The position numbers and the translations under genes are program-made. A model generated the notes under the pieces. The model was not told the DNA's origin. It worked only from the letters and a program-made list of their open reading frames with translations, and ran no database searches. 64,000 bases of DNA from an uncultured Pelagibacteraceae bacterium (lineage in GTDB: Bacteria; Pseudomonadota; Alphaproteobacteria; Pelagibacterales; Pelagibacteraceae): NCBI GenBank assembly GCA_902610315.1, contig CACLVA010000002.1, forward strand, positions 1-64,000, given 5' to 3'. This document shows, one piece after another, positions 47,797-57,762 of this stretch; position 1 is the first letter of the stretch, and each line of letters begins with the position of its first letter.

Positions 47797-47872
47797 TGGC
47801 TCCTCGGGCAGGACTCGAACCTGCGACCAATTGATTAACAGTCAACTGCTCTACCAACTGAGCTACCGAGGA
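47797..47872 (-). tRNA. tRNA-Asn (anticodon GTT)
   Basis: On the minus strand the acceptor TCCTCGG pairs with CCGAGGA, discriminator G and an encoded CCA (complement at 47797-47799). The anticodon stem GTTGA/TCAAT holds loop CTGTTAA, giving GTT, which reads AAC and AAT. It has 76 bases and lies 51 bases downstream of tRNA-Cys, probably on the same transcript. Confidence 0.96.
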
Positions 47873-47923
47873 ATGTAAAAATCAAAACTTACTTTTTTTT
47901 GAGGTTAAAACAACTCTTTTTTT

Positions 47924-47997
47924 TGGAGGTAACGCCCGGAATCGAACCGGGATACAAGGATTTGCAATCCTCTGCGTAACCATTCCGCCACGTTACC
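47924..47997 (-). tRNA. tRNA-Cys (anticodon GCA)
   Basis: Minus strand: acceptor GGTAACG with CGTTACC, discriminator T and an encoded CCA (complement at 47924-47926). The anticodon stem GAGGA/TCCTT encloses loop TTGCAAA, so the anticodon is GCA. It has 74 bases and a T-arm with GGTTCGATTCC. Confidence 0.96.
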
Positions 47998-48030
47998 GTT
48001 AAAAAGATTAACAAAATAATCTATTTGATG

Positions 48031-48060
48031 TTTATATATGAAATATTCTATCAAATTCAA
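48031..48060 (-). promoter_or_regulatory. Candidate promoter for tRNA-Cys/tRNA-Asn
   Basis: Read on the minus strand, TTGAAT (48060-48055) and TATAAA (48036-48031) are 18 bases apart, with the -10 element 34 bases before the tRNA-Cys 5' end. The geometry is right, but the AT-rich background makes the match only suggestive. Confidence 0.35.
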
Positions 48061-48074
48061 TCTAATTTTGATTG

Positions 48075-48102
48075 TTGTTTAATGTGTTTATTGAATTATA
48101 AA
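48075..48102 (+). promoter_or_regulatory. Candidate promoter for valS
   Basis: TTGTTT (48075-48080) and TATAAA (48097-48102) are 16 bases apart. A start point about 7 bases later would fall almost at the valS ATG (48116), giving an extremely short or leaderless mRNA; no Shine-Dalgarno sequence is visible. Weak evidence in this base composition. Confidence 0.3.
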
Positions 48103-48115
48103 CTATAAATCACTA

Positions 48116-50737
48116 ATGAGTTCAGAAAAATATATACATACAAAGGTAGAAAATAAGATTTATTCCTATTGGGAAAAAAAACAACTTTTTAAACCAAAAA
48201 AAAATAAGAAAAAATATTCAATTGTAATACCACCACCTAATGTAACTGGAAGCTTACATATGGGGCATGCTTTAAACAATACGATCCAAGATTTATTAAT
48301 TAGATATCATAGAATGAATAATTATGAGACATTGTGGCAACCTGGGACCGACCATGCGGGTATCGCAACTCAGGCCTTAGTGGAGAAAAAGTTAGAAAGC
48401 CAAAATATTAATAAAAAATCCATCGGAAGAGACAAATTTGTAAAAAAAGTTTGGGAGTGGAAAAATGAATATGGTGGAATAATTATCAATCAATTAAAAA
48501 AACTTGGATGTTCTTGTGATTGGTCGAGAAATGCGTTTACTATGGATAAAAATTTATCCTCATCTGTAATCAAAGTTTTCATAGATTTATACAACAAAGG
48601 ATTAATTTATAAGTCAAAAAAATTAGTAAATTGGGATACGGTTCTAAAAACCGCTATATCGGATTTAGAAGTTGATCAAAGAGAGGTCAATTCAAAGCTA
48701 TACTATATAAATTACCAAATAGAAAATTCGTCAAATTTTATAACAATTGCAACCACTAGACCAGAAACTATGCTTGGTGATACAGCGGTAGCTGTAAATC
48801 CTAAAGATGAAAGATATCAAAGTTTGGTTGGCAAAAATGTAATTTTACCAATAACTAACAGAAAGATTAAAATAATAGCTGATGATTACGCAGATCCAGA
48901 GCAAGGTTCTGGAGCTGTTAAAATTACACCTGCACATGACTTTAATGATTATGACGTTGGTAAAAGAAATAAACTGGAAATTATAAATATTTTCACTGAG
49001 GATGGTAAAATTAATAATAATGCACCAACCGAGTATGTTGGATTAGATAGATTTGAGGCTCGAAAAAAAATACTTAATGAATTAGGTGACAAATTAATTA
49101 AAGAGGAAAAAATAAAAAATAAAGTACCTTATGGCGATAGATCAAATTCTGTTATTGAACCTTATTTAACTGAACAATGGTTTGCAGATGCAAAAAAGTT
49201 ATCTATCAAAGCAAAGAAAATAGTTAAGAATAAAAAAACAAGTTTCTTTCCGAAAAATTGGTCTAAAACGTATTTTCAATGGATGAATAATATAGAGCCG
49301 TGGTGTATTTCAAGACAGTTATGGTGGGGTCATCAAATACCTGCTTGGTATGGTCCAGATAAAAAGATATTTGTTGCAAATAATTTAAACGAAGCAAAAA
49401 AACTTGCTAAGAAAAAATATAAAAAAGATGTTGAATTAGTTAGAGATGAAGATGTATTAGATACATGGTTCTCCTCAGGTTTATGGGCATTTGCAACTTT
49501 GGGATGGCCAAAAAAAAATGAATACTTAAAAAAGTTTTATCCAACATCCGTATTAGTTACAGGCTTTGATATTATCTTCTTTTGGGTTGCAAGAATGATG
49601 ATGTTTGGAATGGAATTTTTAAATAAAGAACCTTTTAAAGATATTTATGTTCACGCTTTAGTTAGAGACGAAAAAGGTCAAAAAATGTCAAAATCTAAAG
49701 GCAACGTTATTGATCCTTTAGTATTAATAGAAAGGTATAGCGCTGATGCATTAAGATTTACTTTATTATCAATGGCATCACCTGGTCGAGATGTGAAACT
49801 CTCAGAAGATAGAGTTAAAGGTTATAGAAATTTTTTAAATAAGTTGTGGAATGCTAATAACTTTTTATCCATGAATAAATGTGATTTTAAAAAGTCAAAA
49901 AAATCACCAAAAATTAAACTTAATATCAATAAATGGATAATTTCAGAGTTAAATCAAACTACAAAGGAAATAGAAAAAAACATAAAATATTACAGATTTG
50001 ATGAAGCTGCTAGAAATATCTATCAGTTTGTATGGCATTCTTATTGTGATTGGTATTTAGAGCTTTCAAAAACCATTTTAAATTCTAAAGACAAAAAATC
50101 TATTAATGAGGTAAAATTAACAACCTCTTACGTTTTTAAAGAAATCTTAGTTTTATTACACCCATTTATCCCGTTTATAACAGAGGAACTTTGGCTAAAG
50201 AATAAACTCGATAAATTGAATAGTAGTTATTTAATGCACACAAATTGGACTTTAAATAAAATTAAAAGTGACAAAAATATAAAAGAGGTACAAAAAATAA
50301 TTGATCTTATAAGCCAACTAAGATCTTTTAAGAATGAACTAAATGTAAGTCCTGGCTCTTTTGTTGATATGTCATTAGCTAATTTACCAAAAAAAGATCA
50401 GGATTTTATTATTAAAAATGAAATTGTATTAAAAAGATTAGGTAGAATTAATAACTTCTTAGATAGCGAAAGAAACAAACCATCTGCAAATCTTGTGATT
50501 GCAGGTGATATATTTAAAATTTACTTTGATCAGTCAGTTGATCTGTCATTAATTAAAGAGAATTTACTTAAAAGGCAGAGCAAATACGAGGCAGAATTAG
50601 ATATAATATCAAAAAGATTATCCAACAAAAGTTTTGTCGATAGGGCACCAAAAAATATTGTTGATCAAGAGAAAAATAACTATAATGAATTGCAGAAAAA
50701 TATTGATAAAATATCAATCACAGTTAAAGGTTTGTAA
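48116..50737 (+). CDS. valS: Valyl-tRNA synthetase
   Basis: Class I synthetase (873 aa) charging tRNA-Val. Signatures: [20 protein letters not shown] (HIGH type), the editing domain with [26 protein letters not shown], and [14 protein letters not shown] (KMSKS). A C-terminal anticodon domain and the terminal coiled coil (about residues 815-873) are present. It shares one base with ilvD. Confidence 0.97.
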   Translation: MSSEKYIHTKVENKIYSYWEKKQLFKPKKNKKKYSIVIPPPNVTGSLHMGHALNNTIQDLLIRYHRMNNYETLWQPGTDHAGIATQALVEKKLESQNINKKSIGRDKFVKKVWEWKNEYGGIIINQLKKLGCSCDWSRNAFTMDKNLSSSVIKVFIDLYNKGLIYKSKKLVNWDTVLKTAISDLEVDQREVNSKLYYINYQIENSSNFITIATTRPETMLGDTAVAVNPKDERYQSLVGKNVILPITNRKIKIIADDYADPEQGSGAVKITPAHDFNDYDVGKRNKLEIINIFTEDGKINNNAPTEYVGLDRFEARKKILNELGDKLIKEEKIKNKVPYGDRSNSVIEPYLTEQWFADAKKLSIKAKKIVKNKKTSFFPKNWSKTYFQWMNNIEPWCISRQLWWGHQIPAWYGPDKKIFVANNLNEAKKLAKKKYKKDVELVRDEDVLDTWFSSGLWAFATLGWPKKNEYLKKFYPTSVLVTGFDIIFFWVARMMMFGMEFLNKEPFKDIYVHALVRDEKGQKMSKSKGNVIDPLVLIERYSADALRFTLLSMASPGRDVKLSEDRVKGYRNFLNKLWNANNFLSMNKCDFKKSKKSPKIKLNINKWIISELNQTTKEIEKNIKYYRFDEAARNIYQFVWHSYCDWYLELSKTILNSKDKKSINEVKLTTSYVFKEILVLLHPFIPFITEELWLKNKLDKLNSSYLMHTNWTLNKIKSDKNIKEVQKIIDLISQLRSFKNELNVSPGSFVDMSLANLPKKDQDFIIKNEIVLKRLGRINNFLDSERNKPSANLVIAGDIFKIYFDQSVDLSLIKENLLKRQSKYEAELDIISKRLSNKSFVDRAPKNIVDQEKNNYNELQKNIDKISITVKGL

Positions 50738-52452
50738 TGAAATTTAATAAGAAAAAATTACCAAGTAGACATACTTCACTAGGTCCAGATAAAGCTCCTC
50801 AAAGATCTTTTTATTATGCAATGAAACTGACAGAAAAAGATGTTGCAAAACCCTTTGTTGGTGTTGTTTCAACATGGAATGAAGCTGCGCCTTGCAATAT
50901 TGCTTTAATGAGACAAGCTCAATCAGTTAAAAAAGGTGTTAAATCATCTGGAGGAACACCAAGAGAATTTTGTACAATTACAGTTACTGATGGTATCGCA
51001 ATGGGACATGAGGGAATGAAATCCTCATTAGTTTCAAGAGATGTAATTGCTGACTCAACTGAGCTTACTGTACGAGGTCATTGTTATGATGCTCTAGTTG
51101 GTGTTGCAGGTTGTGATAAATCTTTACCTGGTTTGATGATGGCAATGGTTAGATTAAATGTACCAAGTGTATTTATTTATGGAGGCTCCATACTTCCTGG
51201 AAGATTTAATGGTAAGGATGTAACCGTTGTAGATGTTTTTGAAGGAGTAGGAAAATATTCTTCAGGACAAATGAATGCACATGCTTTAAGAAAATTAGAA
51301 TTAAAAGCTTGTCCAAGTGCAGGTGCTTGTGGAGGTCAATTTACAGCAAACACTATGGCATGTGTCTCAGAGGCGATGGGATTAGCATTACCTTATTCTG
51401 CTGGAACTCCAGCACCCTACGAACAAAGAGATAAATTTGCATTACAAAGTGGAAAAGCTGTAATGAATTTATTAGCAAAAAATATTAGACCAAGAGATAT
51501 TGTTACAAGAAAAGCATTAGAAAATGCAGCAACGATTGTTGCAGCAACTGGAGGATCAACAAATGCTGCATTACATTTACCAGCTATTGCAAATGAAATA
51601 GGAATTAAATTTGATTTGATGGATGTTGCTAAAATTTTTAAAAGAACTCCTTATCTTGCAGATTTAAAACCAGGTGGAAGATATGTTGCAAAAGATATGT
51701 GGCTAGCAGGCGGTGTACCAATGTTATTAAGAACTTTGTTAGATGGTGGATATATCCATGGTGACTGTATGACTGTTACAGGAAAAACTATGAGACAAAA
51801 TCTTAAAAATATCAAATTTAATCCAAAACAAAAAGTTATGAGAAAATATAACAATCCACTTTCTAATGATGGTGGTGTTGTAGGTTTAAAAGGAAATCTT
51901 GCACCAGAAGGAGCAATTGTAAAAGTTGCAGGATTAAAAAAATTACAATTTACAGGAACAGCAAGATGTTTTGATACTGAAGAGTCTGCTTATAAAGCTG
52001 TTAAGAATAAAAAATATAAAGATGGAGACATAATTATTATTAGATACGAAGGTCCAAAGGGTGGCCCAGGTATGAGAGAAATGTTACAGACAACTGGTGC
52101 AATTTACGGTCAAGGAAAAGGAGAGAAGGTAGCACTTATTACTGATGGTAGATTTTCAGGTGCAACAAGAGGCTTTTGTATTGGTCACGTTGGTCCAGAA
52201 GCATCTGTTGGAGGACCAATTGCATTACTTAGAAACGGTGATGTAATAGACATTGATGCTAAAAAAGGAACTATCAATGTTAGATTGTCTAAAAAAGAAT
52301 TGCAAAAAAGACGTAAAAAATGGAGACCTAAAAAAATTAACTTTGGTAATGGAACTCTATGGAAGTATGCACAAACTGTTGGACCAGCATATTTAGGAGC
52401 ACCAACACATCCTGGTGGTAAAAACGAGGTTAAAGTATACGCTGATATTTAA
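50737..52452 (+). CDS. ilvD: Dihydroxy-acid dehydratase
   Basis: Iron-sulfur enzyme of valine, leucine and isoleucine synthesis (571 aa). Cysteines for the cluster are seen in [25 protein letters not shown] and [32 protein letters not shown] lies near the C-terminus. It follows valS with a one-base overlap, linking valine synthesis and valine use, though this could be coincidence of compaction. Length is typical. Confidence 0.96.
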   Translation: MKFNKKKLPSRHTSLGPDKAPQRSFYYAMKLTEKDVAKPFVGVVSTWNEAAPCNIALMRQAQSVKKGVKSSGGTPREFCTITVTDGIAMGHEGMKSSLVSRDVIADSTELTVRGHCYDALVGVAGCDKSLPGLMMAMVRLNVPSVFIYGGSILPGRFNGKDVTVVDVFEGVGKYSSGQMNAHALRKLELKACPSAGACGGQFTANTMACVSEAMGLALPYSAGTPAPYEQRDKFALQSGKAVMNLLAKNIRPRDIVTRKALENAATIVAATGGSTNAALHLPAIANEIGIKFDLMDVAKIFKRTPYLADLKPGGRYVAKDMWLAGGVPMLLRTLLDGGYIHGDCMTVTGKTMRQNLKNIKFNPKQKVMRKYNNPLSNDGGVVGLKGNLAPEGAIVKVAGLKKLQFTGTARCFDTEESAYKAVKNKKYKDGDIIIIRYEGPKGGPGMREMLQTTGAIYGQGKGEKVALITDGRFSGATRGFCIGHVGPEASVGGPIALLRNGDVIDIDAKKGTINVRLSKKELQKRRKKWRPKKINFGNGTLWKYAQTVGPAYLGAPTHPGGKNEVKVYADI

Positions 52453-53654
52453 TGAAAATTAGACCGGTTATTTTATGCGGTGGGGCTGGAACAAGACTAT
52501 GGCCCAAAAAATCTAATCATCAAGCAAAACAATTTATAGATTTTGGCGGCTGGACTTTAATTAATAAAACTTTTGAGAGAATTAAAAGTAAAGTTTTTGA
52601 TTATCCAATTATAAGTACTAATTCAAAATATATTAAAGATGTAAAAAAAGCTTTAAAGAAAAGCAGAATTAAAAAGTATAAGATTATTTTAGAACCAGCA
52701 AAAAAGAATACTGCTCCTGCAATTTTAGCATCGGCATTAATAAAAGAAATTCCAAATAATCAGCCATTAATGTATTTTACTGCTGATCATTTGATTGAAA
52801 AGCCGAACAAATTAATAACAGCTATTAATAAAAATAAGTCAAATTTAGATGAAAAAAATATATTTATATTTGGCATAAAGCCAACAAGTCCATCTAGTGA
52901 GTATGGATATTTCATTACTAAGAAAAAAAAGAATATTGATAAGGTCACCAAATTTATTGAAAAACCTAAAACATCGAGAGCAAAACAAGTAATTAGACAC
53001 AAAGGATACTGGAACTCTGGGATGTTTTTTTTGAGAAAAGAATCAATTATTAATAATTTTAAGAAATATCAGCCTAATATTTTTCGAAACTGTAAAAAAG
53101 CTGTAATAAAAGCTAAATATAAAAGCAATGTGTATTATTTAAATAAACAATCATTTTCTAAAGCTACAGCAAAATCGTTTGATTACGCAATACTTGAGAA
53201 AACTAAAAATATCAATTCGATCAAGCTTGATATTCCATGGTCGGATCTAGGGAGCTGGAAAGAAATCTGCAAAATGTATGGAAAAATTAAAAATAGATAT
53301 TTTAAAAAGAAAAACGTATTTCATAGACCATGGGGCAGCTATACAAACTTATTTAAAGGCAAAGAATTTTTAATTAAAGAATTATTTGTTAAACCTAAAG
53401 GCATTTTAAGTCTTCAAAAACATTTCCATAGATCAGAACATTGGGTAGTTACTCATGGAATTCCAAAGATTACCTTAAATAAGAGTAAATTCCTAAAGAA
53501 ACCTGGTGAAACTATTTATATTCCGTTAGGTGCAATCCATAGAATAGAAAACCCATATAAAAAACCAGTAAAAATTATAGAAGCACAAATAGGCTCAATC
53601 CTTAAAGAAACAGATATTGTTAGATATCAGGATGTATATGGTAGGGTAAAATAG
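52452..53654 (+). CDS. manC: Bifunctional mannose-1-phosphate guanylyltransferase / mannose-6-phosphate isomerase
   Basis: Predicted to make GDP-mannose for surface polysaccharide (400 aa). The N-terminal nucleotidyltransferase has ILCGGAGTRLWPKKSNHQAK, FIFGIKPTSPSSEYGYF and FIEKPK; the C-terminal cupin, from about residue 290, has HRPWGSYTNLFKGKEFLIKE, LQKHFHRSEHWVV and IPLGAIHRIENP. It is shorter than the usual 470 aa, through a compact middle. It overlaps ilvD by one base and is convergent with the lipid kinase gene, two bases away. Confidence 0.9.
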   Translation: MKIRPVILCGGAGTRLWPKKSNHQAKQFIDFGGWTLINKTFERIKSKVFDYPIISTNSKYIKDVKKALKKSRIKKYKIILEPAKKNTAPAILASALIKEIPNNQPLMYFTADHLIEKPNKLITAINKNKSNLDEKNIFIFGIKPTSPSSEYGYFITKKKKNIDKVTKFIEKPKTSRAKQVIRHKGYWNSGMFFLRKESIINNFKKYQPNIFRNCKKAVIKAKYKSNVYYLNKQSFSKATAKSFDYAILEKTKNINSIKLDIPWSDLGSWKEICKMYGKIKNRYFKKKNVFHRPWGSYTNLFKGKEFLIKELFVKPKGILSLQKHFHRSEHWVVTHGIPKITLNKSKFLKKPGETIYIPLGAIHRIENPYKKPVKIIEAQIGSILKETDIVRYQDVYGRVK

Positions 53655-53656
53655 TA

Positions 53657-54547
53657 TTAAGCAGACTTTAATATATTTATTTTTTTTTCTGATTTTGAAA
53701 TTAAAACTTCTTTGAAATTACCAAAATTGTCACCATCAATTTGCACTGGTATTTTACTATTCACACCTTCAAATTTAATATTATCATCATATTTTGTAAT
53801 CACTGATTTTGATTTTTCTAAATTACCATAAATAGCTACTAAATATATGTAATATAATAATTTTAATCGATTTAAGTTTTCAAAGATGTATGTAACAACT
53901 TTATCATCAAAGATATTTGTTTTTGCTATTGAATGATGACCTGCATAATATTTGCTATTTGTACATAGAACCCAATCTGCATAAATAGTTTCATTATCGA
54001 TAAATATCTTGATTTTATTATTCTTCATAAATAAAAATTTTTGTAAACCTTTGATACCAAATATTAATTTTCCCATTATTTTTTTAATCGAGGAATTAAT
54101 TGATTGAACTATTTGAGCATCCCATCCTAATCCTGCCATCAAAACAAAATGTTTTTCATTTATTTTCATTAAATTAGATTTATTAAAATTATTTGAGGTT
54201 AATATTTTTGCAATTTGTTTAATGTTTTTAGACATACCCAATTCAGCTTGTAGAATGTTAGCTGTTCCTGCTGGAATATATCCAATTGCAAAATCCTTAT
54301 TAAAATTAAAATTATTTTTTATAAGTTCGTTAATAGCAAATGAAACTGACCCATCTCCACCAGCTAATAATAATCTGTTATATTGATTTTTTGGGATATT
54401 TTTTATTATTTCTGATGCTTGGTTCTCACTTTTTGTCTCAAAAAAATCAACCTTGTATTGTTTTCGAATTTCATAAAGAATCTTTTTAATAAAATTAGTC
54501 TTTCTTCCACCGGCAGATTTTTTATTATATATCAAACAAAATTTCAT
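53657..54547 (-). CDS. Diacylglycerol-kinase-like lipid kinase (YegS/DagK family)
   Basis: A 296-residue DAGK-catalytic-domain protein: IYNKKSAGGRKTNFIKKIL, the nucleotide motif LLAGGDGSVSFAINELIKN and GYIPAGTANILQAELGM, then a C-terminal beta domain with PVQIDGDNFG. It should phosphorylate diacylglycerol or a related lipid. It is divergent from plcP, whose product releases diacylglycerol, so a role in recycling that lipid is likely but inferred; sphingoid or other lipid substrates are not excluded. Confidence 0.85.
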   Translation of the reverse strand: MKFCLIYNKKSAGGRKTNFIKKILYEIRKQYKVDFFETKSENQASEIIKNIPKNQYNRLLLAGGDGSVSFAINELIKNNFNFNKDFAIGYIPAGTANILQAELGMSKNIKQIAKILTSNNFNKSNLMKINEKHFVLMAGLGWDAQIVQSINSSIKKIMGKLIFGIKGLQKFLFMKNNKIKIFIDNETIYADWVLCTNSKYYAGHHSIAKTNIFDDKVVTYIFENLNRLKLLYYIYLVAIYGNLEKSKSVITKYDDNIKFEGVNSKIPVQIDGDNFGNFKEVLISKSEKKINILKSA

Positions 54548-54559
54548 AATTTAATAATT

Positions 54560-54577
54560 CTGTAACATTATTATGTA
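54560..54577. promoter_or_regulatory. Degenerate Pho-box-like site between the lipid kinase gene and plcP
   Basis: CTGTAAC (54560-54566), ATTA, TTATGTA (54571-54577): the first half resembles a PhoB half-site and the second is degenerate at the right 11-base period. The gap is only 83 bases and divergent, so one site could serve both genes. Weak alone; the neighbouring phosphate genes make it plausible. Confidence 0.35.
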
Positions 54578-54630
54578 CAAGGTAGTTATGTTTCTACTTA
54601 TAAGCGAATCAAAAAATAAAACAAGTTTAT

Positions 54631-55452
54631 ATGACAAATAAATCACCTTTATTAAAGTATAGAAGTATATTTATTTCAGATTTACATCTTGGAACAAAGG
54701 GGTGTCAGGCAAGTAAGATTTTAGAATTTTTTAAAAACTCTAGATCAGAAAATCTTTATCTTGTTGGAGATATTGTTGATGTTTGGGCGATGCAAAAAAA
54801 TTTTTATTGGCCTCAAGAACATAATGACGTAATTCAAAAAATATTAAGAAAAGCAAGACATGGTACTAAAGTTTTCTACATAGTAGGCAATCATGATGAA
54901 TTATTTAGAAAATTTATTCCTATGAATTTTGGCGACATACACATGTTAAATAGAATTGTTCACGAAACTAATTTAGGAAAAAAATATTTAATTGTACATG
55001 GTGATGCGTGGGACGGGGTAATGAAACACGCTAAATGGTTATCTAAAATTGGATCTGTTGCTTATAATTTATTACTAAGAATTAATGTGGTTATAAATTT
55101 CTTTAGAAAATTAAGAGGCAAAGATTACTGGTCACTTGCTAAATTCTTAAAATATAAAGTTAAAAATGCAGTAAAATATATTGGCGAATATGAAAAAACA
55201 CTTTCAGATTATGCAAAAAACAAAAAATATGATGGAATAATTTGTGGTCATATTCATCATGCGGAAGATCAAGAGTTCAATGGAATAAATTATCTTAATT
55301 GTGGTGATTGGGTTGAGTCATGCACCGCATTAGTAGAAAATTACAATGGAAAATTCGAAATTATTTATTGGGATAAAATAAGAGATAAATATTTCAATAA
55401 TGAGGAAATTTCACAAACTTTAAAAACAAAAAATCTTAAAAAAGCATCTTAA
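54631..55452 (+). CDS. plcP: PlcP-type phospholipase C (metallophosphoesterase)
   Basis: Calcineurin-like phosphoesterase of 273 aa with the metal ligands in FISDLHLGTKG (D17, H19), LVGDIVDVW (D47), IVGNHDE (86-90), IVHGDAWDG and ICGHIHHAED. These proteins look like LpxH and are often annotated so, but LpxI already fills that step here. The pairing with a GT4 glycosyltransferase beside pho/pst genes matches PlcP, which strips head groups from phospholipids under phosphate limitation so that diacylglycerol can be glycosylated. Confidence 0.88.
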   Translation: MTNKSPLLKYRSIFISDLHLGTKGCQASKILEFFKNSRSENLYLVGDIVDVWAMQKNFYWPQEHNDVIQKILRKARHGTKVFYIVGNHDELFRKFIPMNFGDIHMLNRIVHETNLGKKYLIVHGDAWDGVMKHAKWLSKIGSVAYNLLLRINVVINFFRKLRGKDYWSLAKFLKYKVKNAVKYIGEYEKTLSDYAKNKKYDGIICGHIHHAEDQEFNGINYLNCGDWVESCTALVENYNGKFEIIYWDKIRDKYFNNEEISQTLKTKNLKKAS

Positions 55453-55455
55453 AAA

Positions 55456-56463
55456 ATGAAAATCTTAATTGCGACAGATGCATATTTCCCTCAAGTTAAT
55501 GGTGTAGTAAGAACTCTTCATGAAACAGGGCAAGTTTTAAAAAAACAGGGTCATTTAGTAGAATATATCACTCCAGACTTATTTTTAACTTTTCCGATGC
55601 CCAAATATAATGAAATTAGATTATCTATTAATGTTTGGCCAAGAGTTGGTAGTTTGATAAAAAAAATAAAACCTGATGCAATTCATATCGCTACTGAAGG
55701 TCCTATAGGAACTATGGCAAGAAGATATTGTTTAAAGAATAATCTAAAGTTTACTACAAGTTTTCATACAAGGTTTGATAAATATCTTAAATTATATTTT
55801 CCAATTATACCTGCAAAATGGGCTGAAAAATTTTTAGCAAATTTTCATAATAAGGCTGAGAGAATTTTAGTAACAACAGAGTCTATGAGAAGAGAATTAA
55901 TTAATATAGGTATAGATGATAATAAAATGATTACTTGGACCAGAGGCGGAAATCACGGAGCATTTAAGAACCCTAAAAAAATTGATTTACCCCACAAAAG
56001 ACCAATTTGGATTTATGTTGGAAGAGTTGCAGTTGAGAAAAATATAAGAGCTTTTTTAGAATGTGATTTAGAAGGTACAAAAATAATAATAGGAAAAGGA
56101 CCTGATTTAAAAAAATTAAAAAAAGAATTCCCTAAAGATATTTTTTTAGGAGAAAAAACCAACGGTGAATTAGCATCACATTTTGCATCCTCCGATGTTT
56201 TTGTATTCCCTAGTAAAACAGATACATTTGGAATTGTGGTTACCGAGGCTTTAAATTGTGGAACACCTGTTGCAGCGTATCCTGTTCCAGGTCCTAAAGA
56301 TATATTTGAAGGATCCAAAATAAATTGTTTAGACAATAATCTTAAAGTTTCAGCCCAAAAAGCTTTAAAAGTTGATAGAAATGATTGTCTTGAATTTGCA
56401 AAAAAATTCACTTGGGAAGAAACAGCAAAAATATTTTTTAACAATATTTCACCTAACCATTAG
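55456..56463 (+). CDS. agt: GT4 glycosyltransferase, Agt-type glycolipid synthase
   Basis: A 335-residue GT-B enzyme: ILIATDAYFPQVNGVVRTLH at the N-terminus, HIATEGPIGTMARRYC, TSFHTRFDKYLKLYF, WIYVGRVAVEKNIRAFL and the donor-site segment FVFPSKTDTFGIVVTEALNC. It starts 3 bases after plcP. By analogy with plcP-agt pairs in marine alphaproteobacteria it would add a sugar (glucose or glucuronic acid) to diacylglycerol, giving phosphorus-free membrane lipids. The sugar cannot be told from the sequence. Confidence 0.85.
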   Translation: MKILIATDAYFPQVNGVVRTLHETGQVLKKQGHLVEYITPDLFLTFPMPKYNEIRLSINVWPRVGSLIKKIKPDAIHIATEGPIGTMARRYCLKNNLKFTTSFHTRFDKYLKLYFPIIPAKWAEKFLANFHNKAERILVTTESMRRELINIGIDDNKMITWTRGGNHGAFKNPKKIDLPHKRPIWIYVGRVAVEKNIRAFLECDLEGTKIIIGKGPDLKKLKKEFPKDIFLGEKTNGELASHFASSDVFVFPSKTDTFGIVVTEALNCGTPVAAYPVPGPKDIFEGSKINCLDNNLKVSAQKALKVDRNDCLEFAKKFTWEETAKIFFNNISPNH

Positions 56464-56526
56464 TTAATTTTTCTTAATTTGTTTGCATTAAAAAGTGTAA
56501 TATTGCAAAATTAAACTATCTAATTT

Positions 56527-57672
56527 ATGGAATATTTAGTCATCCTACTTGTAATTGTTATAATTTATCTCCTATATTTACTTAATCAAAAAAAAAACAA
56601 ACCAATAAATACTGCCATAATAGTTAATAAAAGAGAGGAAAAAACAAAAAGAGTAATTATAGACGAGCTTGAAGATCAGTTTTTCGCATTAAATAAATTT
56701 AATATAATTAAATATGCTAATCCAAGTGCATTAAAAAGATTTGGAAGTAATTTAATTGATAAAAACATATCCTCTGTAATTCGAAAACCAGAATTAATAG
56801 AAAATATTGAAAAAGCTATTGTTGAAAATAAAACAAAAAATATTGACATTGAAATAGACCTCCCATCATATCAATTTTATAAAATTTATATTATTCCTGG
56901 TCCAACTCATTTATTTACTGAACCAGATTCTGTTGTGTTATTTTTAAAAGATTTTACTGAAATTACAAAAGCACAAAAATTTAAAACTGATTTTGTCGCT
57001 AATGTAAGCCATGAATTAAGAACACCTTTAATGGCAATCAAAGGATCATTAGAAACAATTGAGGGCCCAGCGTCTGATGATGAAAAGGCTAAAAAAAAAT
57101 TTATGAAAATAATGACTGATCAATCAAATAGAATGGAAAATTTAATTAATGATCTTTTAATACTCACAAGAATTGAATTAGAAGAACACATAAGGCCAAA
57201 CTATTTAGTAGATATAAATGATCTTTTCAAAACAATCATCAGTAATTTTGAGATTATTTTAAAAAGAAAGAAATTAAATATTAATTTATCTCTCGCTAAT
57301 CCAACGATTGTTATTGGAGATGAAAAAAAATTACAAACTGTTTTTTCTAATCTTTTAGATAATGCAATTAAGTATTCAAATGAAAACAAGTCTATTTTTA
57401 TATCAAGCAAAATTAGTGTTGGTAAATTGTTAGAAAAAAATTTTATGATCAGTATTAAAGATGAAGGTGTTGGTATTCCTCAAAGATATATTTCTAGAAT
57501 TACAGAAAGATTTTTTAGGGTAGATCTTGAACAAAGTAATAGGGTTGGTGGAACTGGTTTAGGATTAGCTATTGTTAAACATATTGTTACTCAACATCGT
57601 GGACATTATGAGATTCTAAGTGAGGAAAATAAAGGAACTGAAGTTCAAATTTATTTACCAACAAAAACTTAG
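56527..57672 (+). CDS. phoR: Phosphate regulon sensor kinase PhoR
   Basis: Sensor kinase of 381 aa: one N-terminal TM helix (about residues 2-20), a PAS-like region (45-150), phospho-acceptor H162 in FVANVSHELRTPLMAIKGSL, and an ATPase domain with NLLDNAIKYSNEN, IKDEGVGIPQRYI, ERFFRVDLEQSN and GTGLGLAIVKHIV. This is the short PhoR layout. phoB lies at 63741, after the pst-phoU genes, completing the system. It has its own 63-base upstream gap. Confidence 0.92.
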   Translation: MEYLVILLVIVIIYLLYLLNQKKNKPINTAIIVNKREEKTKRVIIDELEDQFFALNKFNIIKYANPSALKRFGSNLIDKNISSVIRKPELIENIEKAIVENKTKNIDIEIDLPSYQFYKIYIIPGPTHLFTEPDSVVLFLKDFTEITKAQKFKTDFVANVSHELRTPLMAIKGSLETIEGPASDDEKAKKKFMKIMTDQSNRMENLINDLLILTRIELEEHIRPNYLVDINDLFKTIISNFEIILKRKKLNINLSLANPTIVIGDEKKLQTVFSNLLDNAIKYSNENKSIFISSKISVGKLLEKNFMISIKDEGVGIPQRYISRITERFFRVDLEQSNRVGGTGLGLAIVKHIVTQHRGHYEILSEENKGTEVQIYLPTKT

Positions 57673-57762
57673 ATTTAAAAAGTATTGTTTTATAATAATT
57701 TTAGAACGTATTTATAACATTTCTTTACTTGATTAATGTTAGTCTTTTTATTATTTTTAAGC

